Shown piece after piece: positions 1-8,985 of a stretch of 64,000 nt of DNA. Source of the DNA: Aliarcobacter butzleri (lineage in GTDB: Bacteria > Campylobacterota > Campylobacteria > Campylobacterales > Arcobacteraceae). The translations under genes were made by a program, and so were the position numbers. The notes under the pieces were generated by a model. That model was given only the letters and a program-made list of their open reading frames with translations. It was not told where the DNA came from and did no database searches. Location of the stretch: positions 992,001 to 1,056,000 of the forward strand of contig NZ_LT906455.1 in assembly GCF_900187115.1 (NCBI RefSeq). Reading direction: 5' to 3'. The first letter of the stretch is position 1; every line of letters begins with the position of its first letter.

Positions 1-189
1 AATAGGGTAATTGTTGTTATTGGAACAAGAGAACTTATGGGATTACATGGACCTGGAATTGGAATTAAAATAATTGGAAAAGCTATAATATCACAAGATA
101 CAAAAGAGTGTGAAATAATAAAAAATAAATATGAGTGGGCAAGAGCAGTTATGAAAATAGAAATTATGGAAGCTTATCAAACAACATAA
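1..189 (+). CDS. C-terminal end of a pyridoxamine 5'-phosphate oxidase-like flavoprotein (partial)
   Basis: An open frame enters from the left edge in frame 1 and ends with TAA; 62 residues are visible. The fragment has strand-like segments (VIVVIGTRELMG, GIGIKIIGKAII) and then a helix and strand, which resembles the last part of a PNPOx-like FMN-binding split barrel. The next gene belongs to the same broad fold, 12 bases downstream, so the two are probably cotranscribed. The family call rests on a short piece and on the neighbour; the start and cofactor-binding part lie outside the window. Confidence 0.5.
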   Translation, partial: NRVIVVIGTRELMGLHGPGIGIKIIGKAIISQDTKECEIIKNKYEWARAVMKIEIMEAYQTT

Positions 190-201
190 AAGGGAAGAAT
201 T

Positions 202-801
202 TTGAGAAGAGATGAATTTAATATAAATGATAAAAATAGTATAGATGAAATATTAAAAGCGTGTGAATATGGAACTTTAAGTCTTATAAGTGAGGGGAAA
301 CCTTATGTTGTAGCTTTGAATTTTGTACAATATAAAAATGCAATATATTTTCATGGAGCAAAAGAAGGAAAAAAGATTGAAGCTATAAAATCAAATCCAA
401 ATGCAGCTTTTTTAGTAGTAAAACCTTACTCATTTATACCTTCATATTTTAGTGATACAATGGCAGCTTGTCCTGCAACTCAGTTTTTTGCTTCAGTATT
501 GCTTGAAGGAAAATTGAGTTTTATAGAAGATAAAGATAAAAAAGCTGATATTTTAAATGCTTTGATGAAGAAATTTCAAAACGAAGATAGTTTTGAAGAA
601 ATTGCTTATAATAAAGCGATGTACACAAAAATGCTTGATAAAACGGCAATTATTGAGTTAAAGATTGAAACTCAAAGTTGTAAAATAAAAGTAGGGCAAA
701 ACTTAAATGAAGAGAGAAAAAATAAATTCTTAGAAAAATTAAAAAATAGAAATTCACAAATAGATAATGAAACTATAAAACAGATGAAAATACATAGTTA
801 A
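202..801 (+). CDS. Pyridoxamine 5'-phosphate oxidase family protein (NimA-like)
   Basis: A 199-residue protein of the FMN-binding split-barrel superfamily, closest in style to the Pyridox_ox_2/NimA group. The N-terminal pattern (DEILKACEYGTLSLISEGKPYVVALNFV) followed by IYFHGAKEGKKIEAIKSNPNAAF is the usual heart of this family, where the peptide wraps an FMN at the dimer interface. The start is TTG at 202, preceded by AGGGAAG about 7 bases upstream; no ATG gives a better fit. The substrate cannot be read from the sequence. NimA-type proteins can reduce nitro compounds, but that is family knowledge and not a claim for this protein. It probably shares an mRNA with the truncated gene before it and ends in a strong hairpin. 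Confidence 0.8.
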   Translation: MRRDEFNINDKNSIDEILKACEYGTLSLISEGKPYVVALNFVQYKNAIYFHGAKEGKKIEAIKSNPNAAFLVVKPYSFIPSYFSDTMAACPATQFFASVLLEGKLSFIEDKDKKADILNALMKKFQNEDSFEEIAYNKAMYTKMLDKTAIIELKIETQSCKIKVGQNLNEERKNKFLEKLKNRNSQIDNETIKQMKIHS

Positions 802-828
802 AAAAGATTTAAATAATCTTTTTTAACT
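796..828. terminator. Bidirectional hairpin terminator
   Basis: Perfect 14-bp inverted repeat, AGTTAAAAAAGATT and AATCTTTTTTAACT, with a 5-base loop. The A and T runs give a U-rich tail in both directions. It lies between the convergent PNPOx-like gene and the RND permease gene and overlaps both ends. Confidence 0.85.
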
Positions 829-2464
829 GATTTTTTATGATAACTGGTACAAAAAACATAGAAACAACATAAGAGATAAGTGTTCCTCCTATTAGTGCAA
901 CTCCAAGTCCTCCAAATACTGCATCATTTGCTATCAAACTACTTGCAAATACTAAAACTAAAACAGTTAAAATAATCGGTTTTGAACGTGTTGCCGCTGC
1001 TTTTGCTATGGCTTCATTTATATTTAGATTTTTTTCATGAATTAATTGTTTTGCAAAATCTATAATCAAAGTTGAATTTCTTGAATTTATTCCTATAAGC
1101 CCTATAAATCCTATAAGTGAAGTTGCAGTTAAATAAAAAGTATCATGTGTAAATAAATCCATAATAATATGGGCAAAAATTACTCCAATGATTGAAATGA
1201 AACTCGATAAAACAATAACTCCTGAAAGAGCAAAACTTTTATAATAAATAACCATAAGTAAAAAAATCAAAACTAAAGCGATAATAAAAGCTGTTCCTAA
1301 ATCAATAAATGTATCAATTGTTACTTTTAACTCTCCATCAAAAACTAAATCAAATCTCTCATTAGTTTTTTTATCTATAAAAGATAGATTTAACATATTT
1401 GTTTTTATGACTTCATAATCATTTGATAACGAGTTTAACATCTCATTTCTTGCATCAAGTAAAGGATAAATTTGACTATCTTTAGAAGTTTCAGCTACTA
1501 CATTTATCATCAAATTTAAATCTTTTGAAGTTAGAGTTGGCTCTTTTATTGACTCTTTTATATTTACAAGTTCTGATACACTTATCATTTGTCCTAAATT
1601 ATTCATGATTTTTAGAGATTGAAGTTTAGCATTTAGTGCTAATTTACTATTTTTTTCAAGATTTCTTGAATCATCAAGTCTTATAAAAATAGGAATTTGA
1701 CTTTGGGCATTTCTATCATTTATAACTGATATTTTCATTCCTTCAAAAGCTAAAAATAAAGTTGCTTTCAAATGTTCTAAATCAACTCCACTCATAATAG
1801 TTTTATTACTATTTATGTGTAAATCATAAGTTATAAAATCTTCATCAGCTAAAACATCTATATCAACTAAAGTAGTTTGATTTTTGAAAATTTTTGCAAC
1901 TTTTAAAGAAAAATCTCTTCTACTTTCAAAATTATTGCCACCATAAATTTCTGCAACAATTGAAGCAAGAACGGGAGGACCTGCTGGAAGTTCGATAAAC
2001 TTGATATTTGCTTCATATAAAGAACATTTTTCTTGAATATTTTTTCTTAGATTACTCACAAGATTGTAGCTTGAAATGTTTCGTTCTTTTGCTTTTTTTA
2101 TATTTACAACCATTTCAGCTTGAGATTCTTTATCTTTTAAAGCACTTTGTTTTACTAAAGCCGCAAAATCTAAAGGTTGACCAACTCCTAAAAAAGCTGA
2201 TATATTTGTGATATTTTCTTCATTTTGAAGATTGTTAACAACACAATTTACAACCTCTTTAGTCTGTTTTATGCTTGAACCATCTTTTAAATCTACATAA
2301 ATTGAAAATGTATCAGAATCTTTACTTGGAAGCATTTTTGCTTTTGTGATTTCAAGTGGAAAAGTCAAAATACTTAAAATAAATAAGATTAGAGTTATAA
2401 AATAAATAAAAAGAGATTTTTGTTTATTATTTAAAATATCTAAAATAAATTTTTCTAGTCTCAT
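809..2464 (-). CDS. RND efflux permease, C-terminal half as a separate polypeptide
   Basis: This 551-residue protein matches only the second half of an RND (AcrB/CusA-type) inner-membrane pump. It has one membrane helix (about residues 18-37, TM7 of the family), a large periplasmic region, then five helices near the C-terminus including a GLIGINSRNSTLIIDF motif typical of TM10-11. A normal RND permease has about 1030 residues; this and the previous gene together give 1071. The start ATG overlaps the stop of the first half as ATGA, and a good Shine-Dalgarno (GGGAG, 7 bases upstream) sits inside the end of the first gene. Separate, coupled initiation is therefore likely. The substrate is unknown. 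Confidence 0.85.
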   Translation of the reverse strand: MRLEKFILDILNNKQKSLFIYFITLILFILSILTFPLEITKAKMLPSKDSDTFSIYVDLKDGSSIKQTKEVVNCVVNNLQNEENITNISAFLGVGQPLDFAALVKQSALKDKESQAEMVVNIKKAKERNISSYNLVSNLRKNIQEKCSLYEANIKFIELPAGPPVLASIVAEIYGGNNFESRRDFSLKVAKIFKNQTTLVDIDVLADEDFITYDLHINSNKTIMSGVDLEHLKATLFLAFEGMKISVINDRNAQSQIPIFIRLDDSRNLEKNSKLALNAKLQSLKIMNNLGQMISVSELVNIKESIKEPTLTSKDLNLMINVVAETSKDSQIYPLLDARNEMLNSLSNDYEVIKTNMLNLSFIDKKTNERFDLVFDGELKVTIDTFIDLGTAFIIALVLIFLLMVIYYKSFALSGVIVLSSFISIIGVIFAHIIMDLFTHDTFYLTATSLIGFIGLIGINSRNSTLIIDFAKQLIHEKNLNINEAIAKAAATRSKPIILTVLVLVFASSLIANDAVFGGLGVALIGGTLISYVVSMFFVPVIIKNQLKKII

Positions 2465-4023
2465 TTTTTAGCTCCCAAAAATTTTTTTACAAAATATGGA
2501 GTAAAAGCATAAGCTACGAAAAGTGAAATAGCTAAAGAAATAGGTACAAATACTGGAAGAGGGTGCATAAATTGTCCCATCATACCTCCAACAAAAAACA
2601 TTGGAATAAATACCATGATAATAGCAATAGTTGCTATATTTGTAGGATTTCCTATCTCATTTGTTGCTGTAATAGCCAAAGTTTCTATATCCAAATTTGG
2701 TGTTTCATGTTTATGTCTATGGATATTTTCTATTACTATAATAGCTGCATCAACTAACATTCCAAGTGAAACAATCAAAGCAAAAAGTGTGATTCTATTT
2801 ACTGTCTCACCTAAGATAAAACCTACAAAAAGGGTAAGAGACAAAATCATAGGAACAGTAAGAGAAACTATCATAGCTTCTTTAAATCCTAAAGTAAAAA
2901 TAAGTAAAATACAGATGATTATAATAGAAACAATTAAATCTTTTACTAAAGAATTTACAGCATTATTTGCTGTATAACCATCATCCCTTGTAATAGTATA
3001 TTTTATATTTTTTGCTAATAAATTGTCTTTTTGTGATTCCATAAAAGCAAAAATCTCTTCATTTATAATAACTGAATTTGAACCTTTTAGTTTTGAAGCA
3101 CTTAGTGTTATTTGATTATTTTCTTCAAAATTTCCATTTTCATCTTTTAAATAAATATAGGCTTCTTTTTTATTTTGAATATCATAAGATTCTTCTATTG
3201 TTGCTATATCTTTTAAATATATTGGAGATTGATAGTTATACACAATGATTAAATTTTCTAAATCTTTTACATTTTCAATAGCTTGTTTTATTCCAAATAC
3301 AACTAATTCATTGTTATTTGTGGAAGTTTTTATATTTGGAGTATTATATGATAGCGCTTGAATTTGTTTTGCAACTTGAGCAAGAGCCAAATTATAAGAT
3401 GAGAGTTTGTTTATATCAACTAAAATATTAAATTGATCTTTTTTTTCGCCTTTTAAATCCACAAGTGCAACATTTTTTATTTTATTTATCTCTTTTGATA
3501 AACGACTAACTTCATTATAAAGTTCTGTTTGAGAAATTAACTCTTTTTTATTCTCTTTAGAACTATAAAATGCAATAGTTGCTATTGGAATTTCTGTATC
3601 TATGTCCATAGTTTTGATTATTGGTTGCATAGCATTTTTAGGCATTAAATCCATATTTCTCATAACTTGGTCATAAAGTTTCAAGTTTGAAATCTCTTTA
3701 TCTTCGCCTATATAAAACTGAACTTGTACAATTCCTACTGAATCTTTTGCAAAAGAGTAAATATGTTCAACTCCTTTTATCTCTTTTATTTTTTTTTCAA
3801 GTGGTTCTATAATCACTTTTTGAATTTCACTTGCTTTTGCATCTGGAAGTGCTACTATTACAACTCCACCACTTACTTTGATTTGTGGATTTTCTTCTTT
3901 TGGCATAATAAGAAGTGAAAAATATCCTAAAATAAGTATAAAAATTCCTAAAATAAAAGTTAAAGGATGATTGATAAATACTTTAGCAGTACGACCAGCA
4001 ATATTAAGATTATTGTTCATCAT
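2461..4023 (-). CDS. RND efflux permease, N-terminal half as a separate polypeptide
   Basis: A 520-residue N-terminal half of an RND pump: TM1 (about residues 19-38), a periplasmic porter region, then TM2-TM6. TM4 carries LVDAAIIVIEN, which keeps the first of the two Asp residues of the proton relay (AcrB D407-D408) and has Ala at the second, as in CusA-like pumps. The protein ends after TM6 with FLGAKK, at the point where fused homologues run through a linker into TM7. It overlaps the adaptor gene by 14 bases and the C-terminal half by 4. Both halves presumably assemble to restore the 12-helix pump; see the finding on the split. Confidence 0.87.
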   Translation of the reverse strand: MMNNNLNIAGRTAKVFINHPLTFILGIFILILGYFSLLIMPKEENPQIKVSGGVVIVALPDAKASEIQKVIIEPLEKKIKEIKGVEHIYSFAKDSVGIVQVQFYIGEDKEISNLKLYDQVMRNMDLMPKNAMQPIIKTMDIDTEIPIATIAFYSSKENKKELISQTELYNEVSRLSKEINKIKNVALVDLKGEKKDQFNILVDINKLSSYNLALAQVAKQIQALSYNTPNIKTSTNNNELVVFGIKQAIENVKDLENLIIVYNYQSPIYLKDIATIEESYDIQNKKEAYIYLKDENGNFEENNQITLSASKLKGSNSVIINEEIFAFMESQKDNLLAKNIKYTITRDDGYTANNAVNSLVKDLIVSIIIICILLIFTLGFKEAMIVSLTVPMILSLTLFVGFILGETVNRITLFALIVSLGMLVDAAIIVIENIHRHKHETPNLDIETLAITATNEIGNPTNIATIAIIMVFIPMFFVGGMMGQFMHPLPVFVPISLAISLFVAYAFTPYFVKKFLGAKK

Positions 4024-4735
4024 TTGAACCTATTTGCATAAATATCTTTGCATACATATTTGGATAAATATTAAAATTTTTTTTGTCAAATGAAATTTTG
4101 AGTGTAAACGAGTGTGTATTTGAAATAATATTTGGAAATATTGCTACTATTTTTCCTATACTTTCGTAGTTTTGTGAAGGAATAGTTATTTTTACTTCTT
4201 GATTTAGTTTTATATCTTTCAGCATAGATTCTGCAATATTTGTTTTTATAATTAAAGAATCTAAATCTGTTAAAATCATATGAGGCATACCTGGCATAGC
4301 CATTTCACCTTCTTTAATAGATTTTTTTACTATAAGTCCATTATTTGTTGCTTTGATTTTTAGATAATCATATTGAGCATTTAACTCACTTAATTTTGCT
4401 TTTGCACTTATCAAATTTAGCTCAAGCTGTTCATAATCATACTTTGAAACTAAGTCTTGATCTAAAAGATTTTTGTATCTTTTTAGATTTAATTCAAGGT
4501 TTTTTACTTGATTTTTTAATATATCGGCATTGTATGAAATATTTGAAGCATCAATTTCGTATAAAATATCACCTTTTTTTACCTTATCACCTTCATTTAC
4601 ATTTATTTTTGTGATATATCCCATCATTTTGCTTGAGATTACTTTTTCATTTTCAGATTCAACCATTCCATCAAGTTCTAAAGTTGTTGCAAAAAGATTT
4701 ATAAATAGTAGTTGTATTAATAATAATTTTTTCAT
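4010..4735 (-). CDS. RND efflux periplasmic adaptor (membrane fusion protein)
   Basis: A 241-residue periplasmic adaptor that bridges the RND permease and the TolC channel. It has an N-terminal signal sequence (MKKLLLIQLLFINLFA), a lipoyl-like half motif (GYITKINVNEGDKVKKGDILYEID), a coiled-coil hairpin around residues 70-115, the second lipoyl half, and a beta-barrel with IKTNIAESMLKDI. It is shorter than AcrA (about 370), so the hairpin is short and the membrane-proximal domain is reduced. It overlaps the TolC gene before it by 4 bases (ATGA) and the permease gene after it by 14, so the four genes form one operon. Confidence 0.87.
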   Translation of the reverse strand: MKKLLLIQLLFINLFATTLELDGMVESENEKVISSKMMGYITKINVNEGDKVKKGDILYEIDASNISYNADILKNQVKNLELNLKRYKNLLDQDLVSKYDYEQLELNLISAKAKLSELNAQYDYLKIKATNNGLIVKKSIKEGEMAMPGMPHMILTDLDSLIIKTNIAESMLKDIKLNQEVKITIPSQNYESIGKIVAIFPNIISNTHSFTLKISFDKKNFNIYPNMYAKIFMQIGSNDEQ

Positions 4736-6084
4736 TTTTCATCCTTATTCAAGTTTTGTCCTAAAACAAGATTTAGTTTTGCTAAAGCTAAAGAGTTTTC
4801 ATATCTAGCATTTATAAGCATTGATTCACTTTTTCTAAAATTTGCTTCTTGTGAAAGTAGGGTTGTCATAGAAATAAGTCTATTTTTATATTGAAGATTT
4901 GCTTGATTTAAAACTTCAAATGCTAGATTTTTTGCCTCAATTTTTTCTTTTAAAATTTCTTGTTTAGCTTTATAATCTAAAATAGCTTTTTCAAGTTCAA
5001 GTTTTATTCCATCTTTTAATTTTTCGTAATCTAAAGTAGATTTTAGATGTTCTATTTTACTTTTTTCAAGATAAGCACTTCGCGAAGAATCAAATAAAGT
5101 TAGTGATATACCAACTAAAGCAATATAATAATCTTTATCTTTTGAAGCAGTGAATCTATCATCATTTACACCATATTCTAAGTGTGAAAAAACAGTTGGA
5201 TAATATGAACCTTTTTGTATATCAATATTTTTTTTATTTGCTTCAATTGTTATGTTTTGCATTTTTATTTCATCTCTAGTTTCAAGTGCATTGTTATATA
5301 ACTCATCAAAGTTTTTTAAATCAAAATATATATTTTCAAGGTTTTCAACATCTGTAATATTTTCATTTGAAGTAAGATATTTTAAATAAGAAAGAGCTAA
5401 ATTAAAATTGTTTTTTGCTTCAGTTAGTATTGAATTGATATTTAACTGATAAACTTTTGCTTCATTTACATCAATTTTTGTTACAAGCCCATTTTTATGA
5501 AACTCTTTTGCCCCTTCATAAATAAACTCAACAGTTTGTTTTGCTTTTTCTAAAGCTTTTACAAAATCTTTAGCTACAACTGCACCATTATAAGCTTTTA
5601 GTATTTCAAACTCTAAATTCTTTTTGTCAAGATTATATAAAAGTTCGTTTGCTTTTTCTTGAAGTTTTAGAATATCTTTTTGATTTTCTATTTTAAATCC
5701 CATAAAAATTGGAATGTCATAACTTACATAAGAGTTGATGTTTGTTCTATCATTTGGGTAGTTTAAATCTTTTGGAATTATATCCATACCTTCGTTCATT
5801 TGAGAAAATCCAAAATCCCTAAATGTTGCCTCTCTTGAAGATAATTTTGAATTAAAAACATATCCAGCATGGTTTGTTCTGCTAACTTCAGATGAAATAG
5901 ATAATTTTCCATAATTTATTCCATCTACAATATTATAATCTTGTTTTATCGAATCAATATTTAATGCTTGTTTTTTTAAATCTTTACTGTTTTCTAATGA
6001 TTGTTGTAAAACTTCATTAAAATTTATGCTTTGTGAGTAACATAATGTAGAAATTAGAAAAGATAAATAAATCTTTTTTATCAT
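4732..6084 (-). CDS. TolC family outer membrane efflux protein
   Basis: A 450-residue outer-membrane factor and first gene of the RND operon. The signal peptide (MIKKIYLSFLISTLCYSQS) is followed by two long alpha-helical repeats with the heptad pattern of the OEP family, for example the AYNGAVVAKDFVKALEKAKQ region and the C-terminal LLSQEANFRKSESMLINARYENSLALAKLNLVLG. It forms a trimeric channel through the outer membrane for the adaptor/permease complex encoded downstream. Expression may be controlled at the inverted repeat that lies between the -10 box and the start codon. Confidence 0.88.
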   Translation of the reverse strand: MIKKIYLSFLISTLCYSQSINFNEVLQQSLENSKDLKKQALNIDSIKQDYNIVDGINYGKLSISSEVSRTNHAGYVFNSKLSSREATFRDFGFSQMNEGMDIIPKDLNYPNDRTNINSYVSYDIPIFMGFKIENQKDILKLQEKANELLYNLDKKNLEFEILKAYNGAVVAKDFVKALEKAKQTVEFIYEGAKEFHKNGLVTKIDVNEAKVYQLNINSILTEAKNNFNLALSYLKYLTSNENITDVENLENIYFDLKNFDELYNNALETRDEIKMQNITIEANKKNIDIQKGSYYPTVFSHLEYGVNDDRFTASKDKDYYIALVGISLTLFDSSRSAYLEKSKIEHLKSTLDYEKLKDGIKLELEKAILDYKAKQEILKEKIEAKNLAFEVLNQANLQYKNRLISMTTLLSQEANFRKSESMLINARYENSLALAKLNLVLGQNLNKDEK

Positions 6085-6090
6085 AAATAA

Positions 6091-6118
6091 TCCTAAATAA
6101 TCTAATTTAGGAATTATA
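6091..6118 (-). promoter_or_regulatory. Promoter -10 and operator-like inverted repeat of the RND operon
   Basis: On the minus strand TATAAT (6118-6113) is followed at once by an inverted repeat with 8-bp arms, TCCTAAAT and ATTTAGGA, and a 6-base spacer (6112-6091). The second arm contains the likely Shine-Dalgarno AGGA of the tolC gene (start 6084). The repeat could be a repressor operator over the transcription start, or an RNA hairpin that hides the ribosome binding site. No local regulator gene is present. Confidence 0.55.
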
Positions 6119-6212
6119 GCTTAAAAAAAAGAGAAATCAATATGAGAATTATTAAAAAATGTTATAATATAATAAAAAATTCTAAATATTATAATTTTTA
6201 TTTATTTAAGAT

Positions 6213-8156
6213 TTATTGGTAGTTTTTTTTGATTTCTAGTATTTTATCAAAGTTTTCAAAGAATAAATCAACCAATTTAGGATCGAAATGTTTTCCTCTT
6301 TCTTCTTTGATATATTCAACTATTTTATCAACTCTCCAAGCTTTTTTATAACATCTTTCATGAGCTAAAGCATCAAAAACATCAGCTATTGCTGTTATTC
6401 TTCCATATAGTGGAATTTCTTCACCTTTTAAACCTTTAGGATAACCTGTTCCATCATATTTTTCGTGATGAGTAAGTGCAATTATTGCTGCTGTTTTTAA
6501 AAGAGGTCTTTCTGAAAGATTTAACATTTCATAACCTTTTATTGTATGAGTTTTTACTATTTCAAACTCTTCAGGTGTTAATTTTGCAGGTTTGTTTAAT
6601 ATATAATCAGGAATTGCAATTTTTCCTATATCGTGCATTGGACTTGCAAGTTTTAGCATTTTTGCTTCTTTAGGTTCTAAACCTAATTCTAAAGCAATAA
6701 GTTCAGTATATTTTGCAACTCTTTCAATATGTTCTGATGTCTCTTTACTTCTTGATTCAGCAATAGAACCCATTGTGAAAATAATCTCTTTTTGAATCTC
6801 TTCTATCTCTTTATTTGCTGTTATATCTTCTCTTACGGCAAAATAACCTATATGATTTCCTTTTTTATCATATTTTGGTTCAATTTCTGCAACAACCCAA
6901 TAATAAGTACCATCTTTTCGTAGATTTTTTAATTCAGTTGTAAATTTCTTTTCTTTTTGAATCTCTTCCCACATTTTTTTAAAAGTCTCTTTTGATGTTT
7001 CAGGATGTCTTATTATATTATGTGGTTTTCCAATAAGTTCTTTTTTTTCATAACCACTGATTTTACAAAAAGCACTACTTGCATGAGTAATTACTCCTTT
7101 TAAATCAGTAACTGAAAAAATTACATTTTTATCATAAATTTCATATAAAGATTTTAATTCTTCTTCTTGAAGCAACATTTGAGAAGTTTGTTCTTTTAAT
7201 CTAACTTTTAAAGTTTTAGTATAAGCTTTATTTAGAAGATATAAAAAAAGTAAACCAGAAATTACCATAAAAATAATTACTTTTGAAAGATAAGCATTTT
7301 TAAATTCTGAAATAGCTGATTTATTGATATTCTTTTCACTAAATAAAAAGATAAAAAAGCCCATATCATTATTATTAATATCTTTTATTTCATAAGTAGT
7401 TACAAGATATTTATGAAATATCATATAACCTTTTAAACTTAAGAATTTTTCAATACCTTCTTTTTTAACCATTTCCATTAAATCTTTTGAGGCATTCTCA
7501 TTTGCAACATAATAATCATCTATAAATAGATTTGAAAAAGGATGAGTTATATTTTTACTATAATTTTTGTCTACGATTATTAGAGGTTCTATGTTTTTTT
7601 CTTTTAAATTTTGAGCAACAGAGTTAAACTTTGATATAAGTTCTACTATTCCTATAAACTCTTTTTTAGCATCATATAAAGGAATCATTGTTTTAAATGA
7701 AATATCGTATTTTCCTGTACTTATCTCTTCAATTGTTCTAGGATTTTTAATCATACTTACAACATCAACTCTTGCAGAAGTTAAATCTTCTCCAACATTG
7801 TTGCTCCAACTTCTATAAAAACTATGCCCATTTTTGTCTATAACGTGTAACCACAAATGCTTAAATTCATTGTGATTACCCATCTCATCTATAATATTTT
7901 TGTATGAAGATATTAGGCTGTTATCTTTATTTTCTAAAGCAGAAATTATTTTTTTGTCTTGACTTATTAAATATGTAAGTGCAAAAGTTCTTTTTTTCTT
8001 ATTTTTAATCTCTTCTTTTAAAAGTTCTTTTATTTCTAAACTTTTATTTAAATAAATTTGATTTGTTAAATTTTTAATTTCTGGTTCATAATATAACTTA
8101 TACGACAATAATAACAGAATAAAAAAAGCAAAACAGAAATATAAAATATTTTTCAT
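6213..8156 (-). CDS. Cache-PAS-HD-GYP cyclic-di-GMP phosphodiesterase
   Basis: A 647-residue membrane sensor enzyme. Order: TM1 (about 5-20); a periplasmic Cache-type ligand domain with HLWLHVIDKNGHSFYRSW and GIVELISKF; TM2 (about 292-310); a PAS domain (FSVTDLKGVITHASSAFCKISGY) with its PAC end (GYFAVREDIT); and an HD-GYP domain. The last has HDIGKI, HHEKYDGTGYP and the following KGLKGEEIPLYGRI, all the expected metal and GYP residues, so an active c-di-GMP hydrolase is likely. It starts 28 bases after fliP, which suggests a shared transcript and a role in motility or attachment. The signal sensed is unknown. Confidence 0.9.
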   Translation of the reverse strand: MKNILYFCFAFFILLLLSYKLYYEPEIKNLTNQIYLNKSLEIKELLKEEIKNKKKRTFALTYLISQDKKIISALENKDNSLISSYKNIIDEMGNHNEFKHLWLHVIDKNGHSFYRSWSNNVGEDLTSARVDVVSMIKNPRTIEEISTGKYDISFKTMIPLYDAKKEFIGIVELISKFNSVAQNLKEKNIEPLIIVDKNYSKNITHPFSNLFIDDYYVANENASKDLMEMVKKEGIEKFLSLKGYMIFHKYLVTTYEIKDINNNDMGFFIFLFSEKNINKSAISEFKNAYLSKVIIFMVISGLLFLYLLNKAYTKTLKVRLKEQTSQMLLQEEELKSLYEIYDKNVIFSVTDLKGVITHASSAFCKISGYEKKELIGKPHNIIRHPETSKETFKKMWEEIQKEKKFTTELKNLRKDGTYYWVVAEIEPKYDKKGNHIGYFAVREDITANKEIEEIQKEIIFTMGSIAESRSKETSEHIERVAKYTELIALELGLEPKEAKMLKLASPMHDIGKIAIPDYILNKPAKLTPEEFEIVKTHTIKGYEMLNLSERPLLKTAAIIALTHHEKYDGTGYPKGLKGEEIPLYGRITAIADVFDALAHERCYKKAWRVDKIVEYIKEERGKHFDPKLVDLFFENFDKILEIKKNYQ

Positions 8157-8184
8157 ATAAGTCCTAAAGAGATTAAATATTTAA

Positions 8185-8910
8185 TTATTTAAATGATTGT
8201 GCAAGATTTCCAATTATGAGTTGCCATCCATCTACGACTATAAAGAAAATTATTTTAATAGGCAAGGATATCATAACAGGTGGTAACATCATCATACCTA
8301 AACTCATTAAAATTGAAGCAACGATAATATCAATAACTAAAAATGGTAAAAAGATTAAAAAACCTATTTCAAAAGCAGTTCTTAATTCACTAACAATAAA
8401 AGCTGGCATAAGTAAAGTAAGAGGAACAGCTTCTATATTTTTAGGATTTGGCTCTTTTTTTATTCTATAAAATAGTGCTAAATCAGCTTCTCTTGTATTT
8501 TTAATCATAAATTCTTTGAAAGGTGCAACACCTTTATCAAAAGCTACTTCATAACCAATTTTTTCATCCATATATGGAACTATTGCATCATCCCAAGCTT
8601 TTTTTGCATAAGGTTCCATGATAAAAATAGTTAAAATAAGAGATAAAGAGATTATTATTTGAGAAGGTGGAGTTTGTTGTAATCCCATAGCTTGTCTTAA
8701 AAGTGAAAATACAATAATAAGTCTTGTAAAAGAAGTAACCATCAGTAAAAGTGTTGGTGCTAAAACTAATAGTGCTAAAATAATTGCGATATTTATTGTT
8801 CTTACGAATTGTACTGGTTGTTCTATTGCAGCAACCGATAGATTTATCATTGGTGCATCTGCTGCATTTGCAAAAATAGAAAAAAGTAGTACAGTAAAAA
8901 TAATTCTCAA
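8185..8910 (-). CDS. fliP: Flagellar biosynthesis protein FliP
   Basis: FliP is the core of the flagellar type III export gate (with FliQ and FliR) in the inner membrane. The 241-residue protein has a cleavable-type signal sequence (MRIIFTVLLFSIFANAADA) and the conserved TSFTRLIIVFSLLRQAMG, QTPPSQIIISLSLILT and MMLPPVMISLPIKI blocks of the family. Length fits. No other flagellar structural genes are adjacent, which is usual for Campylobacterota, where flagellar genes are scattered. The neighbouring HD-GYP gene is the likely cotranscribed partner. Confidence 0.95.
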   Translation of the reverse strand: MRIIFTVLLFSIFANAADAPMINLSVAAIEQPVQFVRTINIAIILALLVLAPTLLLMVTSFTRLIIVFSLLRQAMGLQQTPPSQIIISLSLILTIFIMEPYAKKAWDDAIVPYMDEKIGYEVAFDKGVAPFKEFMIKNTREADLALFYRIKKEPNPKNIEAVPLTLLMPAFIVSELRTAFEIGFLIFLPFLVIDIIVASILMSLGMMMLPPVMISLPIKIIFFIVVDGWQLIIGNLAQSFK

Positions 8911-8985
8911 AAAAAATCCTATAAAAAACTGAATTGAAAGTTGATAATATCTAAAAAATCTTTAAAAATAGGACTATATAGTGAT

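Noticed and set aside
202-801. Nitroimidazole resistance gene call
   Set aside because: The fold is shared, but resistance cannot be deduced from family membership alone.
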